Source of the DNA: an uncultured Luminiphilus sp.
GTDB taxonomy: Bacteria > Pseudomonadota > Gammaproteobacteria > Pseudomonadales > Halieaceae
Direction of reading: 5' to 3'
DNA: 32,019 bases
Assembly (NCBI GenBank): GCA_905478845.1
Contig: CAJQKG010000133.1
Coordinates: 1-32,019 of the forward strand
Below are positions 1 through 10,520 of this stretch, piece by piece. A program made the position numbers and the translations under genes. The notes under the pieces were generated by a model. That model searched no databases and had not been told where the DNA came from. It saw nothing but the letters and a program-made list of their open reading frames with translations. How positions within the stretch are numbered: the stretch's first letter is position 1; every line of letters begins with the position of its first letter.

Positions 1-1
1 C

Positions 2-199
2 GGCTGGCAAGCGATTCCCCTCATTATTCTGCTGTCATCGCTTGTTGGCGCGCTGCTGGGTCTCACGATCCTCGCGTTAACCCGTCAGGGACGCAACACG
101 CCGATGCCATTTGGTCCCTATTTAGCAGGGGCAGGCCTGCTCGCCTTGTTTTATGGCGACACTCTCGTCACACAGTATTTCCAATGGATGGGTCCCTAG
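2..199 (+). CDS. pilD: Type 4 prepilin peptidase (PilD), C-terminal fragment, truncated by window start
   Basis: Frame 2 reads GWQAIPLIILLSSLVGALLGLTILALTRQGRNTPMPFGPYLAGAGLLALFYGDTLVTQYFQWMGP*; matches the PilD/A24 C-terminal pattern (xPxPFGPxLxxAG) and is immediately followed by coaE. Confidence 0.9.
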   Translation, partial: GWQAIPLIILLSSLVGALLGLTILALTRQGRNTPMPFGPYLAGAGLLALFYGDTLVTQYFQWMGP

Positions 200-200
200 C

Positions 201-806
201 TTGCTGCGCGTTGGTATCACTGGCGGTATTGGCAGCGGTAAAACCGCGGTCACCGACTGGCTGGCTCAAAAGGGCATTACTATTGTCGACGCCGACGTGG
301 TCGCGCGGCTTGTGGTGGCGCCGGGCATGCCCGCACTCGCAGAGATCGCCAATACCTTTGGCGCCGAGTATCTTCTGCCCGATGGCCAGCTCGACCGGGG
401 CGCGCTGCGCCAACTGGTCTTTGCTGACGAGCACAAGCGGAAAGTACTAGAGGGAATCACTCATCCGAAAATACGAGAGGAGCTGGCGACCCAGTTGGAA
501 AATGCCAGCTCTTCATACGTGGTGCTGAGCTCACCGCTCCTGCTCGAAGGTAGCCAATCTGAGATGGTCGAGATCACAGTGGTGGTCGATGTACCGGAGT
601 CGCTACAGATTGAGCGCACCATGGCGCGCGATCAAAACGATCAAGCACTAGTAGAAAAAATAATGGCCGCACAATTAAACCGGGAAACGCGGCTGAGTCG
701 CGCCGATATTGTGATCGATAACAGTGAATGTCTCCAAACGCTGCACCACCGGACGGACGCCCTCCACCAGACCCTGCTGGCACGGGCGCAGACGTTAATC
801 CCCTAA
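201..806 (+). CDS. coaE: Dephospho-CoA kinase
   Basis: P-loop GITGGIGSGKTAV, DADVVAR, HPKIR and SPLLLEG motifs. The track ORF begins at 153, but homology suggests a TTG start near 201, directly after the pilD stop. Confidence 0.93.
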   Translation: MLRVGITGGIGSGKTAVTDWLAQKGITIVDADVVARLVVAPGMPALAEIANTFGAEYLLPDGQLDRGALRQLVFADEHKRKVLEGITHPKIREELATQLENASSSYVVLSSPLLLEGSQSEMVEITVVVDVPESLQIERTMARDQNDQALVEKIMAAQLNRETRLSRADIVIDNSECLQTLHHRTDALHQTLLARAQTLIP

Positions 807-1184
807 TAACCGCTCAAGTATCGGCTGATTCGCCGCAGGAAATGGCCAGTCAATCAAATCGGCTGGCCGCTGCCAGGCCAAGGGCTGTCCCTCAATGCCC
901 GATGGCTCACCGCGCCAGCTCGTGACGGTATAAACCGATAAACACACTTGTTTATCAACATAGTCATGCTGCAACGTCATGAATGGCTCACTGGTCAGCA
1001 CTGCCACACCTAACTCTTCTTTCAGTTCGCGCGCCAGTGCGCCAGAAACCGTCTCGCCTGGCTCCACTTTACCGCCAGGAAACTCCCACAGCCCGCCTTG
1101 GTGGGTTTTGGGGGCGCGCCGTGTGACCAACACGCGACCTTGAGGATCTATCAAAATACCGACTGCCACGGTGACAATAGCCAA
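795..1184 (-). CDS. mutT: 8-oxo-dGTP diphosphatase, NUDIX family
   Basis: Nudix box GGKVEPGETVSGALARELKEELGV; 129 aa; next to argJ and secA as in related genomes. Confidence 0.93.
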   Translation of the reverse strand: MAIVTVAVGILIDPQGRVLVTRRAPKTHQGGLWEFPGGKVEPGETVSGALARELKEELGVAVLTSEPFMTLQHDYVDKQVCLSVYTVTSWRGEPSGIEGQPLAWQRPADLIDWPFPAANQPILERLLGD

Positions 1185-1186
1185 GA

Positions 1187-2380
1187 TCAGGTCCGATAGT
1201 CGGCATTGATCTTGACGTAGTCATAGGACAAATCTGTGGTCCAAAGCGATGACGCCGCAGACCCTTGGTTCAGGTCCACCTCGATGAGTAAATCGCGATC
1301 TGTCATGGCTGCCTGGCCCGCCGCCTCGGTGTAGGAGGCCGCACGAGCACCCTCCTCTGCAATTAACACCCCGTTGATATGAATTGATATGACACTCGTG
1401 TCTAGATTCTCTACGCCAGCTCGCCCAATAGCCATCAAGAGCCTGCCCCAGTTAGGGTCTGAAGCAAACAGCGCAGTTTTGACTAAAGGAGAGTGGGCGA
1501 TTGTTCGGGCTACTTGATCACAGGCCGCCTCAGAAGCACCCCCTTCGACACGCACTTCAACGAACTTAGTCGCCCCCTCGCCGTCGCGAACAATATCGTG
1601 GGCCAGCTCAATCATGAGCGTCGTCAACGCATCCAAAAATTGTGTTGTCTGCTGAGACCCTGCCTCCAACACCACAGAAGACTGCCCGGTTGCAGACAGC
1701 GTGACCGCATCGTTCGTAGACGTGTCACCATCAACACTAATACGATTAAAACTTGCCTCAACGGCGGTTCGCAACAGCGTGTCGAGCAAATCCGGCGCGA
1801 TCTGAGCATCCGTCCCGATAAAGCCCAGCATCGTTGCCATATTAGGGCAGATCATCCCAGCGCCCTTGGCCATCCCCGTGATCACACAGGTTTGTCCGCC
1901 TAGGTCGATCGAGACACTTCGCAATTTGGCACGCGTGTCCGTCGTCAAAATCGCAGCGGCGGCACGCTCCCAATGGTTGTCGCGAAGGTCCTCCACTGCA
2001 TGAGGCAATGCCCGCGTAATGAGCTCAGCCGATAGCGGCTCGCCGATCACGCCGGTCGAAAAGGGCAGCACCCGATCACTAGCCGATCCAGTTAACTCCG
2101 CCACCGCTTGGCAGGACTCGATCGCGACCCTTTTGCCAGGCTCTCCAGTGCCGGCATTGGCATTCCCGGTATTGATTAATAGCCACTCAGAATGGCCCTG
2201 GTTCGCCTGACTGTGTTCCGCGGCAATGAGCACCGGAGCGGCACGAAAAGCATTTTGTGTGAACACCACTGATGTGCACGAGCCGGGCGCCAGCGAGATC
2301 AATACGACATCATCGACGTCGGCAGTTTTAATACCGGCTTGCGCAACACCTAATCGCATACCTGCGACAGAGTGAATCAT
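1187..2380 (-). CDS. argJ: Bifunctional glutamate N-acetyltransferase/amino-acid acetyltransferase
   Basis: Autocleavage context KGAGMICPNMATMLGF and SDPNWGR motif; 397 aa. Confidence 0.96.
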   Translation of the reverse strand: MIHSVAGMRLGVAQAGIKTADVDDVVLISLAPGSCTSVVFTQNAFRAAPVLIAAEHSQANQGHSEWLLINTGNANAGTGEPGKRVAIESCQAVAELTGSASDRVLPFSTGVIGEPLSAELITRALPHAVEDLRDNHWERAAAAILTTDTRAKLRSVSIDLGGQTCVITGMAKGAGMICPNMATMLGFIGTDAQIAPDLLDTLLRTAVEASFNRISVDGDTSTNDAVTLSATGQSSVVLEAGSQQTTQFLDALTTLMIELAHDIVRDGEGATKFVEVRVEGGASEAACDQVARTIAHSPLVKTALFASDPNWGRLLMAIGRAGVENLDTSVISIHINGVLIAEEGARAASYTEAAGQAAMTDRDLLIEVDLNQGSAASSLWTTDLSYDYVKINADYRT

Positions 2381-2423
2381 CGAGATCGCTCATTGCGGAC
2401 GATAACGATCAACCGCGGCATCA

Positions 2424-5138
2424 TTAGGTTAGGGCACCGCAGCATTGCTTATACTTTTTACCGCTCCCGCAAGGGCAAGGATCGTTGCGCCCGACCTTAG
2501 GCTGCATCCGGGTCATCGGCTGGGCGGGCGGTGCCTGCGATGGCGCCACCGCAGAGGGATCAGAGGCCACTGCACTCGCCTCAGCATGCTCAAACGCCAT
2601 ACTTTGTTTTGCCGCCGCTTCACGTCGGCGCTGCTCAACCGCCGCTGCTTCGTCCGCGTGCTGAACTTGAACGTGACTCAGAAAACGAATTACTTCATAT
2701 TTCAGGCGCTGTAACAGACTCTCGAACAACGCAAACGACTCTCGCTTATATTCCTGCTTCGGATTCTTATTAGCGTAAGCGCGCAGGTGTATTCCCTGCC
2801 GAAGTTGATCCATCACCTGGAGGTGCTCTTTCCACAACGTGTCGAGCACTTGCAGCATGATCTGCTTCTCTAACTGACGCATTCCCGCACCGATCCCCTC
2901 GGCCTTCTCATCGTAAGCCGACTGCACCGCCCCTAAGATCCGCTCACGTAACGTCTCCTCGTGGAGGGCGTTGTCTTCTTCCAGCCACTGACTAACGGGC
3001 AGTGTCACACCAAACTCTCCCTCAAGCTGCTTTTCAAGCCCGGGGATATCCCACTGCTCCTCCACACTCATCGGCGGAACAAATCCATCAATGGCATCGT
3101 TTACCACGTCGGCGCGAATCGCCGCGATGGTCTCTTCAATCTCGTCATCCGATAACAATTCGTCCCGCTGTCGGTAGATAATCTGTCGCTGATCGTTAGC
3201 GACGTCGTCGTACTCCAATAATTGCTTACGAATATCGAAGTTGCGGCCCTCGACCTTGCGTTGTGCCTTTTCGATGGCGTTACTCACCATTCGGTGCTCA
3301 ATCGCCTCTCCGCGCTCCATCCCCATCGCCTGCATGAAGCTTTTCACACGATCAGAAGCAAAAATTCTCATCAAGCTATCTTCTAAAGAAAGATAGAAAC
3401 GCGAAACACCCGGATCGCCCTGACGACCCGATCGCCCTCTCAACTGATTATCAATCCGACGAGATTCGTGTCGTTCAGTGCCGAGGATATGCAACCCGCC
3501 TGCAGCAATCACCGCGTCGTGACGCACTTGCCACGCGGCAGTCAGCTCCGTGCGCGCGGCGGCGTCAAGATCCTCTCCTTGACCAGCAAGCTCAGCTTCT
3601 AAATTACCTCCCAGTACGATATCGGTACCGCGACCGGCCATATTGGTCGCAATCGTCACGATCCCCGGACGACCCGCCTGAGCGATAATCTCCGCCTCCT
3701 GCTCGTGGTACTTAGCATTCAGTACTTTGTGCGCAATGCTTTTGTTCTTGAAGGCCTCGGATAGCTCCTCGGATGTCTCCACTGATGCAGTACCCACCAA
3801 TACCGGTGCCCCTGAATCGATACACGACTGCACATCGTCTATGATCGCTTCGAATTTTTCGTCGCGGGTCAGATAGACCAAATCATTCAGATCATCACGC
3901 AGCATCGGGACATTGGTGGGAATCACGACACAATCGAGGCCATAGATCTGCTGGAACTCGAAAGCCTCTGTATCGGCAGTGCCCGTCATCCCTGAAAGCT
4001 TGTCGTAGAGCCGAAAGAAGTTCTGAAAGGTGGTGGACGCGAGGGTTTGGCTTTCGCTTTGAATTTTCACCCCCTCCTTTGCTTCAATCGCCTGGTGCAA
4101 CCCCTCCGATAATCGTCGACCTGCCATGGTTCGGCCCGTGTGCTCATCGATGAGCACAACCTGGCCGTCTTGTACGATATATTCCACATCACGCTGAAAC
4201 AGCACATGTGCACGTAAACCTGAGTGAACGTGATGCAAAAGCCCCAGATTGGTCGGGGCGTAGAGGGAATCCTCTCCCTCTAACAGTCCTGTCTCAATCA
4301 GCATGGCTTCGACTTTTTCGTGTCCCGCCTCGGTCAATTCGATGCTGCGCTGTTTTTCATCAACCGTAAAATCGCCCTCTTGCTCTTCTAATTCGGGCGT
4401 CAGTTTGGGAATCAACTGATTAATCGCTTTATAGAGTGCTGAACTATCCTCTACCGCCCCTGAAATAATCAGCGGCGTGCGCGCCTCATCGATAAGAATC
4501 GAATCCACCTCATCGACAATGGCAAACGCGAGCGCACCCTGATTTTTATCAGACCGACTAAAGGCCATATTGTCCCGAAGGTAATCAAAGCCAAATTCGT
4601 TATTGGTGCCATACACCACATCACAGGCATACGCGGCGCGCTTCTCTTCCGGCGTTTGACCCGAGCGCACCACGCCCACTGTTAAACCCAAAAACTCGTA
4701 CAGCGGGCTCATCCACGCGGCATCTCGCTGAGCGAGATAGTCATTCACGGTGACCAAATGTACGCTGTGATTGGGCAACGCATTGAGATAAGCAGGTAGC
4801 GTGGCGACGAGTGTTTTACCCTCACCGGTGCGCATTTCAGCGATTTTTCCCGCGTTCAGTGCCATCCCACCGATTAACTGCACATCGAAATGACGCATAT
4901 TCAACGCACGCACACCGGCCTCTCGCACGACCGCGAACACTTCCGGCAATAATTGATCGAGGGTTTCACCCTCACTAAGTCGGGTGCGAAACGCAGCGGT
5001 TTTGGCTCGCAAGCTGTCATCATCAAGCGCCTGCATCGCCTCCTCGAGGCGATTAATGCGGGCGACAACTTTACTCAAACGCTTCAGCTCCCGGTCATTG
5101 CGGGTACCGAATATTTTTTTCATGGTAGAGATCAGCAT
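2424..5138 (-). CDS. secA: Preprotein translocase ATPase SecA
   Basis: 904 aa; [55 protein letters not shown], and C-terminal zinc motif [18 protein letters not shown]. Confidence 0.99.
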   Translation of the reverse strand: MLISTMKKIFGTRNDRELKRLSKVVARINRLEEAMQALDDDSLRAKTAAFRTRLSEGETLDQLLPEVFAVVREAGVRALNMRHFDVQLIGGMALNAGKIAEMRTGEGKTLVATLPAYLNALPNHSVHLVTVNDYLAQRDAAWMSPLYEFLGLTVGVVRSGQTPEEKRAAYACDVVYGTNNEFGFDYLRDNMAFSRSDKNQGALAFAIVDEVDSILIDEARTPLIISGAVEDSSALYKAINQLIPKLTPELEEQEGDFTVDEKQRSIELTEAGHEKVEAMLIETGLLEGEDSLYAPTNLGLLHHVHSGLRAHVLFQRDVEYIVQDGQVVLIDEHTGRTMAGRRLSEGLHQAIEAKEGVKIQSESQTLASTTFQNFFRLYDKLSGMTGTADTEAFEFQQIYGLDCVVIPTNVPMLRDDLNDLVYLTRDEKFEAIIDDVQSCIDSGAPVLVGTASVETSEELSEAFKNKSIAHKVLNAKYHEQEAEIIAQAGRPGIVTIATNMAGRGTDIVLGGNLEAELAGQGEDLDAAARTELTAAWQVRHDAVIAAGGLHILGTERHESRRIDNQLRGRSGRQGDPGVSRFYLSLEDSLMRIFASDRVKSFMQAMGMERGEAIEHRMVSNAIEKAQRKVEGRNFDIRKQLLEYDDVANDQRQIIYRQRDELLSDDEIEETIAAIRADVVNDAIDGFVPPMSVEEQWDIPGLEKQLEGEFGVTLPVSQWLEEDNALHEETLRERILGAVQSAYDEKAEGIGAGMRQLEKQIMLQVLDTLWKEHLQVMDQLRQGIHLRAYANKNPKQEYKRESFALFESLLQRLKYEVIRFLSHVQVQHADEAAAVEQRRREAAAKQSMAFEHAEASAVASDPSAVAPSQAPPAQPMTRMQPKVGRNDPCPCGSGKKYKQCCGALT

Positions 5139-5207
5139 GGCAGTCTCACTGGTCAGTCAAAGGGGAAAGGCAAAGGAACGACACATCAAAGCGCCAGAAC
5201 GGCTAAT

Positions 5208-6137
5208 TTAGCGATGAGTCCTGCGGACATAAGAGGCCGGATCAACGGCTCGTCCGTGCTTGAATACCTCAAAGTGGACATGGGGTCCCGTCGACCTGCC
5301 AGAGCTACCCATTAGGGCAATCACATCACCACGACGAACGAGATCCCCCAGTGTGACGAGATTTTCTTGATTATGCGCATAGCGGGTACTCAAACCATCG
5401 CCATGAGAGACCTCTATCATCGTCCCATAGCCCGCTTTCACGCCACTCCAGCTGACGACGCCGCTGGCAACGGCAAGAATGTCGGACCCTTTACGACCGG
5501 CAAAGTCAGCGCCGGTATGCCAGGCGCGCTGACCCGATATAGGATCAATACGGCTCCCAAATGACGAGGATTGCCACCCCGATCTTATCGGTCTACCGGC
5601 AGGCGTCGACTCCACTCGCAACTGCTCCGACGATAACAAACCTGCCAGCACCTCAAACTGCACTTCTCTGCCAGCGAAAAAATCCTCCAGCGCATCGTAC
5701 TGCGTATTGATTTCGAGAACCGTGGGTTCGCTATCGGTTTGCAATGGCAGCGATGGCCCGCCTAATGCCGGCGGCCCAGAAAAATCAAACTCGCCCAGTT
5801 CAAGCCCCGCGAGCTCGGTGAGATGGTGACCGAGGGCGTCAAGGCGCGTCATCTGCGTCTGTAGCGTTGCCAGCCGCCGTGTCATGGCAGTCAGCCGCGA
5901 CTGTGCCTCAACACTCAGTTGCGCCAGTGCTTCCGCTCGCTGCGTGGCCTGCTGCTCTCGCATTGAAATACGAGAAGATTGTTCCGATCTCACACCACCA
6001 TCGAATCCGAGTTGGTAGCTCACTGCAACCAACCCCAGCGGGACACCAATGACACAAGCAGATAGCAGCAACCACGACCACCTACCCAGCTCCAGGGTAC
6101 GCGATGCGGCTTGGCGGTTGAGGAAAATTAACTTCAA
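5208..6137 (-). CDS. M23 family metallopeptidase (membrane-anchored, coiled-coil plus LytM domain)
   Basis: N-terminal TM segment, then HTGADFAGRKG...GVVSWSG...YGTMIEVSHGDGLSTRYAH...GSSGRSTGPHVHFEV; catalytic HxxxD and HxH present. Confidence 0.92.
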   Translation of the reverse strand: MKLIFLNRQAASRTLELGRWSWLLLSACVIGVPLGLVAVSYQLGFDGGVRSEQSSRISMREQQATQRAEALAQLSVEAQSRLTAMTRRLATLQTQMTRLDALGHHLTELAGLELGEFDFSGPPALGGPSLPLQTDSEPTVLEINTQYDALEDFFAGREVQFEVLAGLLSSEQLRVESTPAGRPIRSGWQSSSFGSRIDPISGQRAWHTGADFAGRKGSDILAVASGVVSWSGVKAGYGTMIEVSHGDGLSTRYAHNQENLVTLGDLVRRGDVIALMGSSGRSTGPHVHFEVFKHGRAVDPASYVRRTHR

Positions 6138-6230
6138 GGTCGACTATCGTAATAAAGAGGGTCGGAACTATGCCATTTTCAAGGGTTAAGTGAAACCGTT
6201 GAGCATCATCCTAAACCGGCTAAATTGCAC

Positions 6231-7148
6231 TCAAACCAGCTGTAAATTGTGTGGTAATGGCCAATTTAGGGGCGACTCGCTCGCATTCTCAAAGGTGACC
6301 CACTCCCAGCTCTGTTCTTGGGCCAACAAGGCCCGCACCAATTGATTGTTCATCGCATGGCCAGATTTGAACCCGTCGTACTCAGCGATCAACTGGTGCC
6401 CGGCGAGATACAAATCCCCCATGGCATCCAGTATTTTATGCTTCACAAACTCATCGTCGTATCGCAGACCCCCTTCATTGAGGATATGGAAATCGTCGAT
6501 CACGATCGCATTGTCAACGCTCCCACCTCTCGCCAAGCCTCGAGATCGCATGTATTCGAATTCATGAACAAACCCGAAGGTCCTCGCACGACTGATTTCT
6601 CGCACAAAAGCTTCAGTGTTCATGTCTACAGTGACCCGGCCGGTCTGCTCGCGAAAAACGGGATGATCAAAATCAATGGCGAAACTGAGCTTAAAGCCCT
6701 CGTAAGGGTGCAGTGACACGGTCTTCTCACCGTCGCTCACCGTAATGCTCTCGGTCACACGAATAAAACGCTTGGGGGCTGACTGCTCACAAATGCCGGC
6801 TGTCTGCAGTAAATAAACAAAGGGCCCCGCTGAGCCGTCCATAATGGGGACCTCAGGGGCATCTAGATCGATATAAACATTGTCGACGCCCAGGCCACAC
6901 AGCGCAGAGAGCAGGTGCTCTACGGTGGTGACCCGTCCATCATCGGTACCAAGACTCGTCGATAAATCGGTTTCATCAACCCCATCAGCCCGAGCGGGGA
7001 TTTCCCGAGCTGGGGTTAAATCAATGCGGCGAAACACCACACCCGTATCGACCGGTGCCGGACTCAGCGTCATCGACACCTTGTCACCAGAATGCAGCCC
7101 CACACCCGTCGACTTGATCGACTCTTGTAAGGTTCTTTGCCAACGCAT
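6231..7148 (-). CDS. lpxC: UDP-3-O-acyl-N-acetylglucosamine deacetylase
   Basis: [56 protein letters not shown]. Confidence 0.98.
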   Translation of the reverse strand: MRWQRTLQESIKSTGVGLHSGDKVSMTLSPAPVDTGVVFRRIDLTPAREIPARADGVDETDLSTSLGTDDGRVTTVEHLLSALCGLGVDNVYIDLDAPEVPIMDGSAGPFVYLLQTAGICEQSAPKRFIRVTESITVSDGEKTVSLHPYEGFKLSFAIDFDHPVFREQTGRVTVDMNTEAFVREISRARTFGFVHEFEYMRSRGLARGGSVDNAIVIDDFHILNEGGLRYDDEFVKHKILDAMGDLYLAGHQLIAEYDGFKSGHAMNNQLVRALLAQEQSWEWVTFENASESPLNWPLPHNLQLV

Positions 7149-7259
7149 GGCGATCCCCCGATCTAGAGAGGAAAACCTTACTAGGGCACGTTAATGCAAT
7201 CCAGTCCTCACACCCTGATTATTCACATTCATCAGGACTTTACAGGCGATCACCTAGCG

Positions 7260-8426
7260 TCAGTCCGCCTGACGACGCAGAAACGCCGGCACATCAAATA
7301 ACTGCTCATCTAGGCCTTCGTCCATTTTCAGTGCCGTCTGACCGTCGCTCGGTGTGCCAGCACGCTGACGCCGACCGGGAGGCAGATCATAATCATCGTA
7401 GTCTGCACCTACGCCAGGTGGACGCTTAACGACACTAGTCTCCACCGCCGCCAATGAAGGGCGCGCTTCGGCGCCGCGGAGGCCCGTCGCCACGACGGTG
7501 ACTTTTAAGGTATCGGTCATCTCTGGATCGATCACTGTGCCAACCACGACGGTGGCATCTTCTGAAGCAATATCTTCGATTGTCGCACCGACCTCAGAGA
7601 ACTCACCCAGTGAAAGATCTAAGCCAGCTGTGATGTTTACCAGAATACCCCGTGCGCCACTCAAATCGATATCATCCAGTAACGGACTATTAATGGCGCG
7701 CTCCGCCGCCTCTCGAGCACGATCCTCGCCACTAGCAGTGCCCGTACCCATCATCGCTGCACCCATCTCTGACATCACCGTCCGGACATCTGCAAAGTCA
7801 ACGTTCACCAAGCCAGGTCGAATAATAAGGTCAGCAATGCCTTGGACAGCACCGAGCAACACATCGTTTGCTTCTTTAAAAGCATCGAGCAACGAGGTGT
7901 TTTTACCCAGTACTTCTAGAAGCTTTTCGTTAGGAATCGTAATCAGAGAATCACAGTGTTGTGCGATCTCCTTGAGCCCATCTTCTGCGGTAGTGACGCG
8001 CTTTTTACCCTCAAAACTAAAGGGTCGAGTCACAACGGCGACGGTAAGAATCCCCAACTCACGCGCTACCTCAGCCACAATCGGCGCCGCGCCTGTCCCG
8101 GTACCCCCTCCCATGCCCGCCGTCACAAACACCATATCAGTGCCATGTAGCGCATCGGCAATTCGATCACGATCTTCGAGTGCTGCAGCCCGTCCTACTT
8201 CTGGGTTAGCACCCGCACCGAGTCCTTTGGTGATACTCGCGCCCAATTGGAGTACCGTTTTAGAGCTAATATCAGAGAGCGCCTGCGCGTCTGTATTAGC
8301 ACAAATGAAGTCCACTCCGTCAACGTGGTGATCGATCATGTGACGGACCGCATTACCGCCGCCGCCGCCCACTCCAATCACCTTGATGACGGCACTTTGT
8401 GGTGCACTATCTACTAGTTCAAACAT
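7260..8426 (-). CDS. ftsZ: Cell division protein FtsZ
   Basis: Tubulin signature GMGGGTGTGAAP; C-terminal conserved peptide LFDVPAFLRRQAD. Confidence 0.99.
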   Translation of the reverse strand: MFELVDSAPQSAVIKVIGVGGGGGNAVRHMIDHHVDGVDFICANTDAQALSDISSKTVLQLGASITKGLGAGANPEVGRAAALEDRDRIADALHGTDMVFVTAGMGGGTGTGAAPIVAEVARELGILTVAVVTRPFSFEGKKRVTTAEDGLKEIAQHCDSLITIPNEKLLEVLGKNTSLLDAFKEANDVLLGAVQGIADLIIRPGLVNVDFADVRTVMSEMGAAMMGTGTASGEDRAREAAERAINSPLLDDIDLSGARGILVNITAGLDLSLGEFSEVGATIEDIASEDATVVVGTVIDPEMTDTLKVTVVATGLRGAEARPSLAAVETSVVKRPPGVGADYDDYDLPPGRRQRAGTPSDGQTALKMDEGLDEQLFDVPAFLRRQAD

Positions 8427-8487
8427 CGTTTTCTCCCCGTTTTTAAAAAGACCCCAGACTGCAGGGCCCTGCTAAAGCTCTTTATTT

Positions 8488-9729
8488 TTAAAAATGCCGA
8501 GCGAACCATTCCTTCACCCGCCCGGCAAAGCTCACACTTTGTAATGCCAATTCCTGACGCTCCCGAATCCCGCTCCGCACCTCCTCCGCTCCGTAGAGGA
8601 GCAATCCCACTGCGGTGGCATAAATCGGATTTCGGATAATGTCGTGTAATCCCCTTGCGTATTGAGGTGCACCCAGCCGGACCGGCATATGGAAAATCTC
8701 TTCCGCCAGATCCACTGCTCCCTCCATCTTGGAAGTGCCTCCGGTAAGCACCACGCCTGCAGGAATCAATTCCTCGTAGCCGGAACGACGCAGCTCAGAC
8801 TGAATCAGCGTAAATAGCTCGTCGTAACGCGGCTCAACGACTTCAGCCAATGATTGCCGTGATAAATCTCGAGGGGGACGGTCTCCGACGCTAGGCACTT
8901 TGATGGTTTCTTCTGCGCCGGCTAGCTGAGGCAAAGCACAGGCATAGCGGATCTTGATCTCTTCAGCGTGCTGCGTGGGTGTTCGGAGTGCCATCGCAAT
9001 ATCGTTAGTCACCTGATCACCTGCAATCGGAATCACGCCGGTGTGCCGTATCGAGCCATCAGTGAAAATAGCGATGTCTGAGGTACCGCCACCAATATCG
9101 ACGAGGCATACCCCTAAATCGCGCTCATCTTCAGTGATGACCGAGTAACTCGATGCCAATTGTTCGAGGATGATGCCGTCCACCGACAAACCGCAGCGCT
9201 CAACACATTTTTCAATATTCTGAGAGGCGTTGACGGCACAGGTCACCAGATGCACCTTGGCCTCTAGTCGCACGCCGGACATACCGAGGGGCTCACGAAT
9301 CCCTGACTGATTATCAATGACATATTCTTGTGGGAGCACGTGCAAAATTTTCTGATCAGCAGGAATAGCAACCGCTTGGGCTGCGTCAATCACCCGATCA
9401 ACATCTTGCTGAAATACCTCTTGATCGCGTATCGCGACGATCCCGTGCGAATTCACGGAACGAATGTGGCTCCCCGCGATACCGACATAGACCGAATGAA
9501 TTTGACATCCTGCCATGAGCTCGGCTTCCTCGACCGCTCTCTGGATCGCGTTCACCGTAGACTCGATATTGACTACCACGCCCTTTTTCATACCGCGGGA
9601 GGGATGGGAACCAATCCCTACTACTTCGATGCCTCCGTCAGGGTCGATTTCTCCCACCACCGCGACAACTTTGGAGGTACCGATATCAAGACCTACAATC
9701 ATGTGTTTGCCGTCGTCATTGGCCATCAT
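8488..9729 (-). CDS. ftsA: Cell division protein FtsA
   Basis: VGLDIGTSKVVAVVGE, LVDIGGGTSDIAIF, GVVLTGGTSKMEG; between ftsQ and ftsZ. Confidence 0.98.
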   Translation of the reverse strand: MMANDDGKHMIVGLDIGTSKVVAVVGEIDPDGGIEVVGIGSHPSRGMKKGVVVNIESTVNAIQRAVEEAELMAGCQIHSVYVGIAGSHIRSVNSHGIVAIRDQEVFQQDVDRVIDAAQAVAIPADQKILHVLPQEYVIDNQSGIREPLGMSGVRLEAKVHLVTCAVNASQNIEKCVERCGLSVDGIILEQLASSYSVITEDERDLGVCLVDIGGGTSDIAIFTDGSIRHTGVIPIAGDQVTNDIAMALRTPTQHAEEIKIRYACALPQLAGAEETIKVPSVGDRPPRDLSRQSLAEVVEPRYDELFTLIQSELRRSGYEELIPAGVVLTGGTSKMEGAVDLAEEIFHMPVRLGAPQYARGLHDIIRNPIYATAVGLLLYGAEEVRSGIRERQELALQSVSFAGRVKEWFARHF

Positions 9730-10520
9730 CCCTCTCCCCTACTTCGTAGTGGCTGCATTGCCAGTGCCGAATGACCGAATGTCACCGCCGCACCATGCTC
9801 GTAGCGCAGATCGATCTTTTCGACCGTCTGAGTTGATAACTTATCGGCCCACAACTGTTTGAACCGAGTCACCCGTCGCAACAGATCATTGGCACCGAGT
9901 GCAAGTTGCACCCCGTTCATCAATCTCACTGACAATTGCCCTAATGCATCAATGGATAATTCGTCGATGGTTAGGCCCTCCGGTTCAAGCTGTGATGCTA
10001 ACGTTTGGTAACGTCTTGTCAGGGCCGCTTCGGCGCCTTTTGGGCCGCTGAGTAATGGAAGATGTTCATACTGATCATCCTGCGCCGCCGCAAAGAATTG
10101 CCCTTGATGATTGAGATAGCCGGTATCGCTCCAACGCGCTAATGGCCTCTGTTCGACCAGCACCACCTCGATCTCTGCGGGCCATCGCCGTCGCGTATTG
10201 ACCTTATAAACCCAAGGCAAAGACTCCAACTCATCCCGCAAATCGCGCAGATCTGCAGCCATAAAGCCATCAGTAATCCGCGGGGTTAAGCGAGCCTGAA
10301 TCACCTCAGTATCAATATGATGCACATCGCCCCGAACCGTCAGCGTCTTGACCTGCTTCGCCGCCAACGCCGTCACACTTTGATAGATCCCGACACTTAC
10401 CAGCGTCAGCGCGCAGCCCAGCAACAGTCGATTGCACCAGCGCCTCAACGTCGATATCGCCTTGTTCACCGTCACACTGGGCGTCCGAGAATCAGCCATC
10501 AAAGGGTCAGTCTTGCGCAT
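9726..10520 (-). CDS. ftsQ: Cell division protein FtsQ
   Basis: Single TM segment, POTRA-like region (LTVRGDVHHID...LESLPWVYKVNTRRRWPAEIEVVLVEQRPLARW); position between ddlB and ftsA. Confidence 0.96.
   Translation of the reverse strand: MRKTDPLMADSRTPSVTVNKAISTLRRWCNRLLLGCALTLVSVGIYQSVTALAAKQVKTLTVRGDVHHIDTEVIQARLTPRITDGFMAADLRDLRDELESLPWVYKVNTRRRWPAEIEVVLVEQRPLARWSDTGYLNHQGQFFAAAQDDQYEHLPLLSGPKGAEAALTRRYQTLASQLEPEGLTIDELSIDALGQLSVRLMNGVQLALGANDLLRRVTRFKQLWADKLSTQTVEKIDLRYEHGAAVTFGHSALAMQPLRSRGEG

Noticed and set aside
4953-5315. 120-aa ORF (+) spanning the secA-M23 peptidase junction
   Set aside because: Mostly antisense to both flanking genes; no recognised motif; not a secM or dciA equivalent (wrong strand).
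7498-8331. 277-aa ORF on + strand antisense to ftsZ
   Set aside because: Low-complexity Ser/Ala/Pro-rich translation typical of a shadow ORF opposite a GC-biased gene; no domain recognised and ftsZ is certain.
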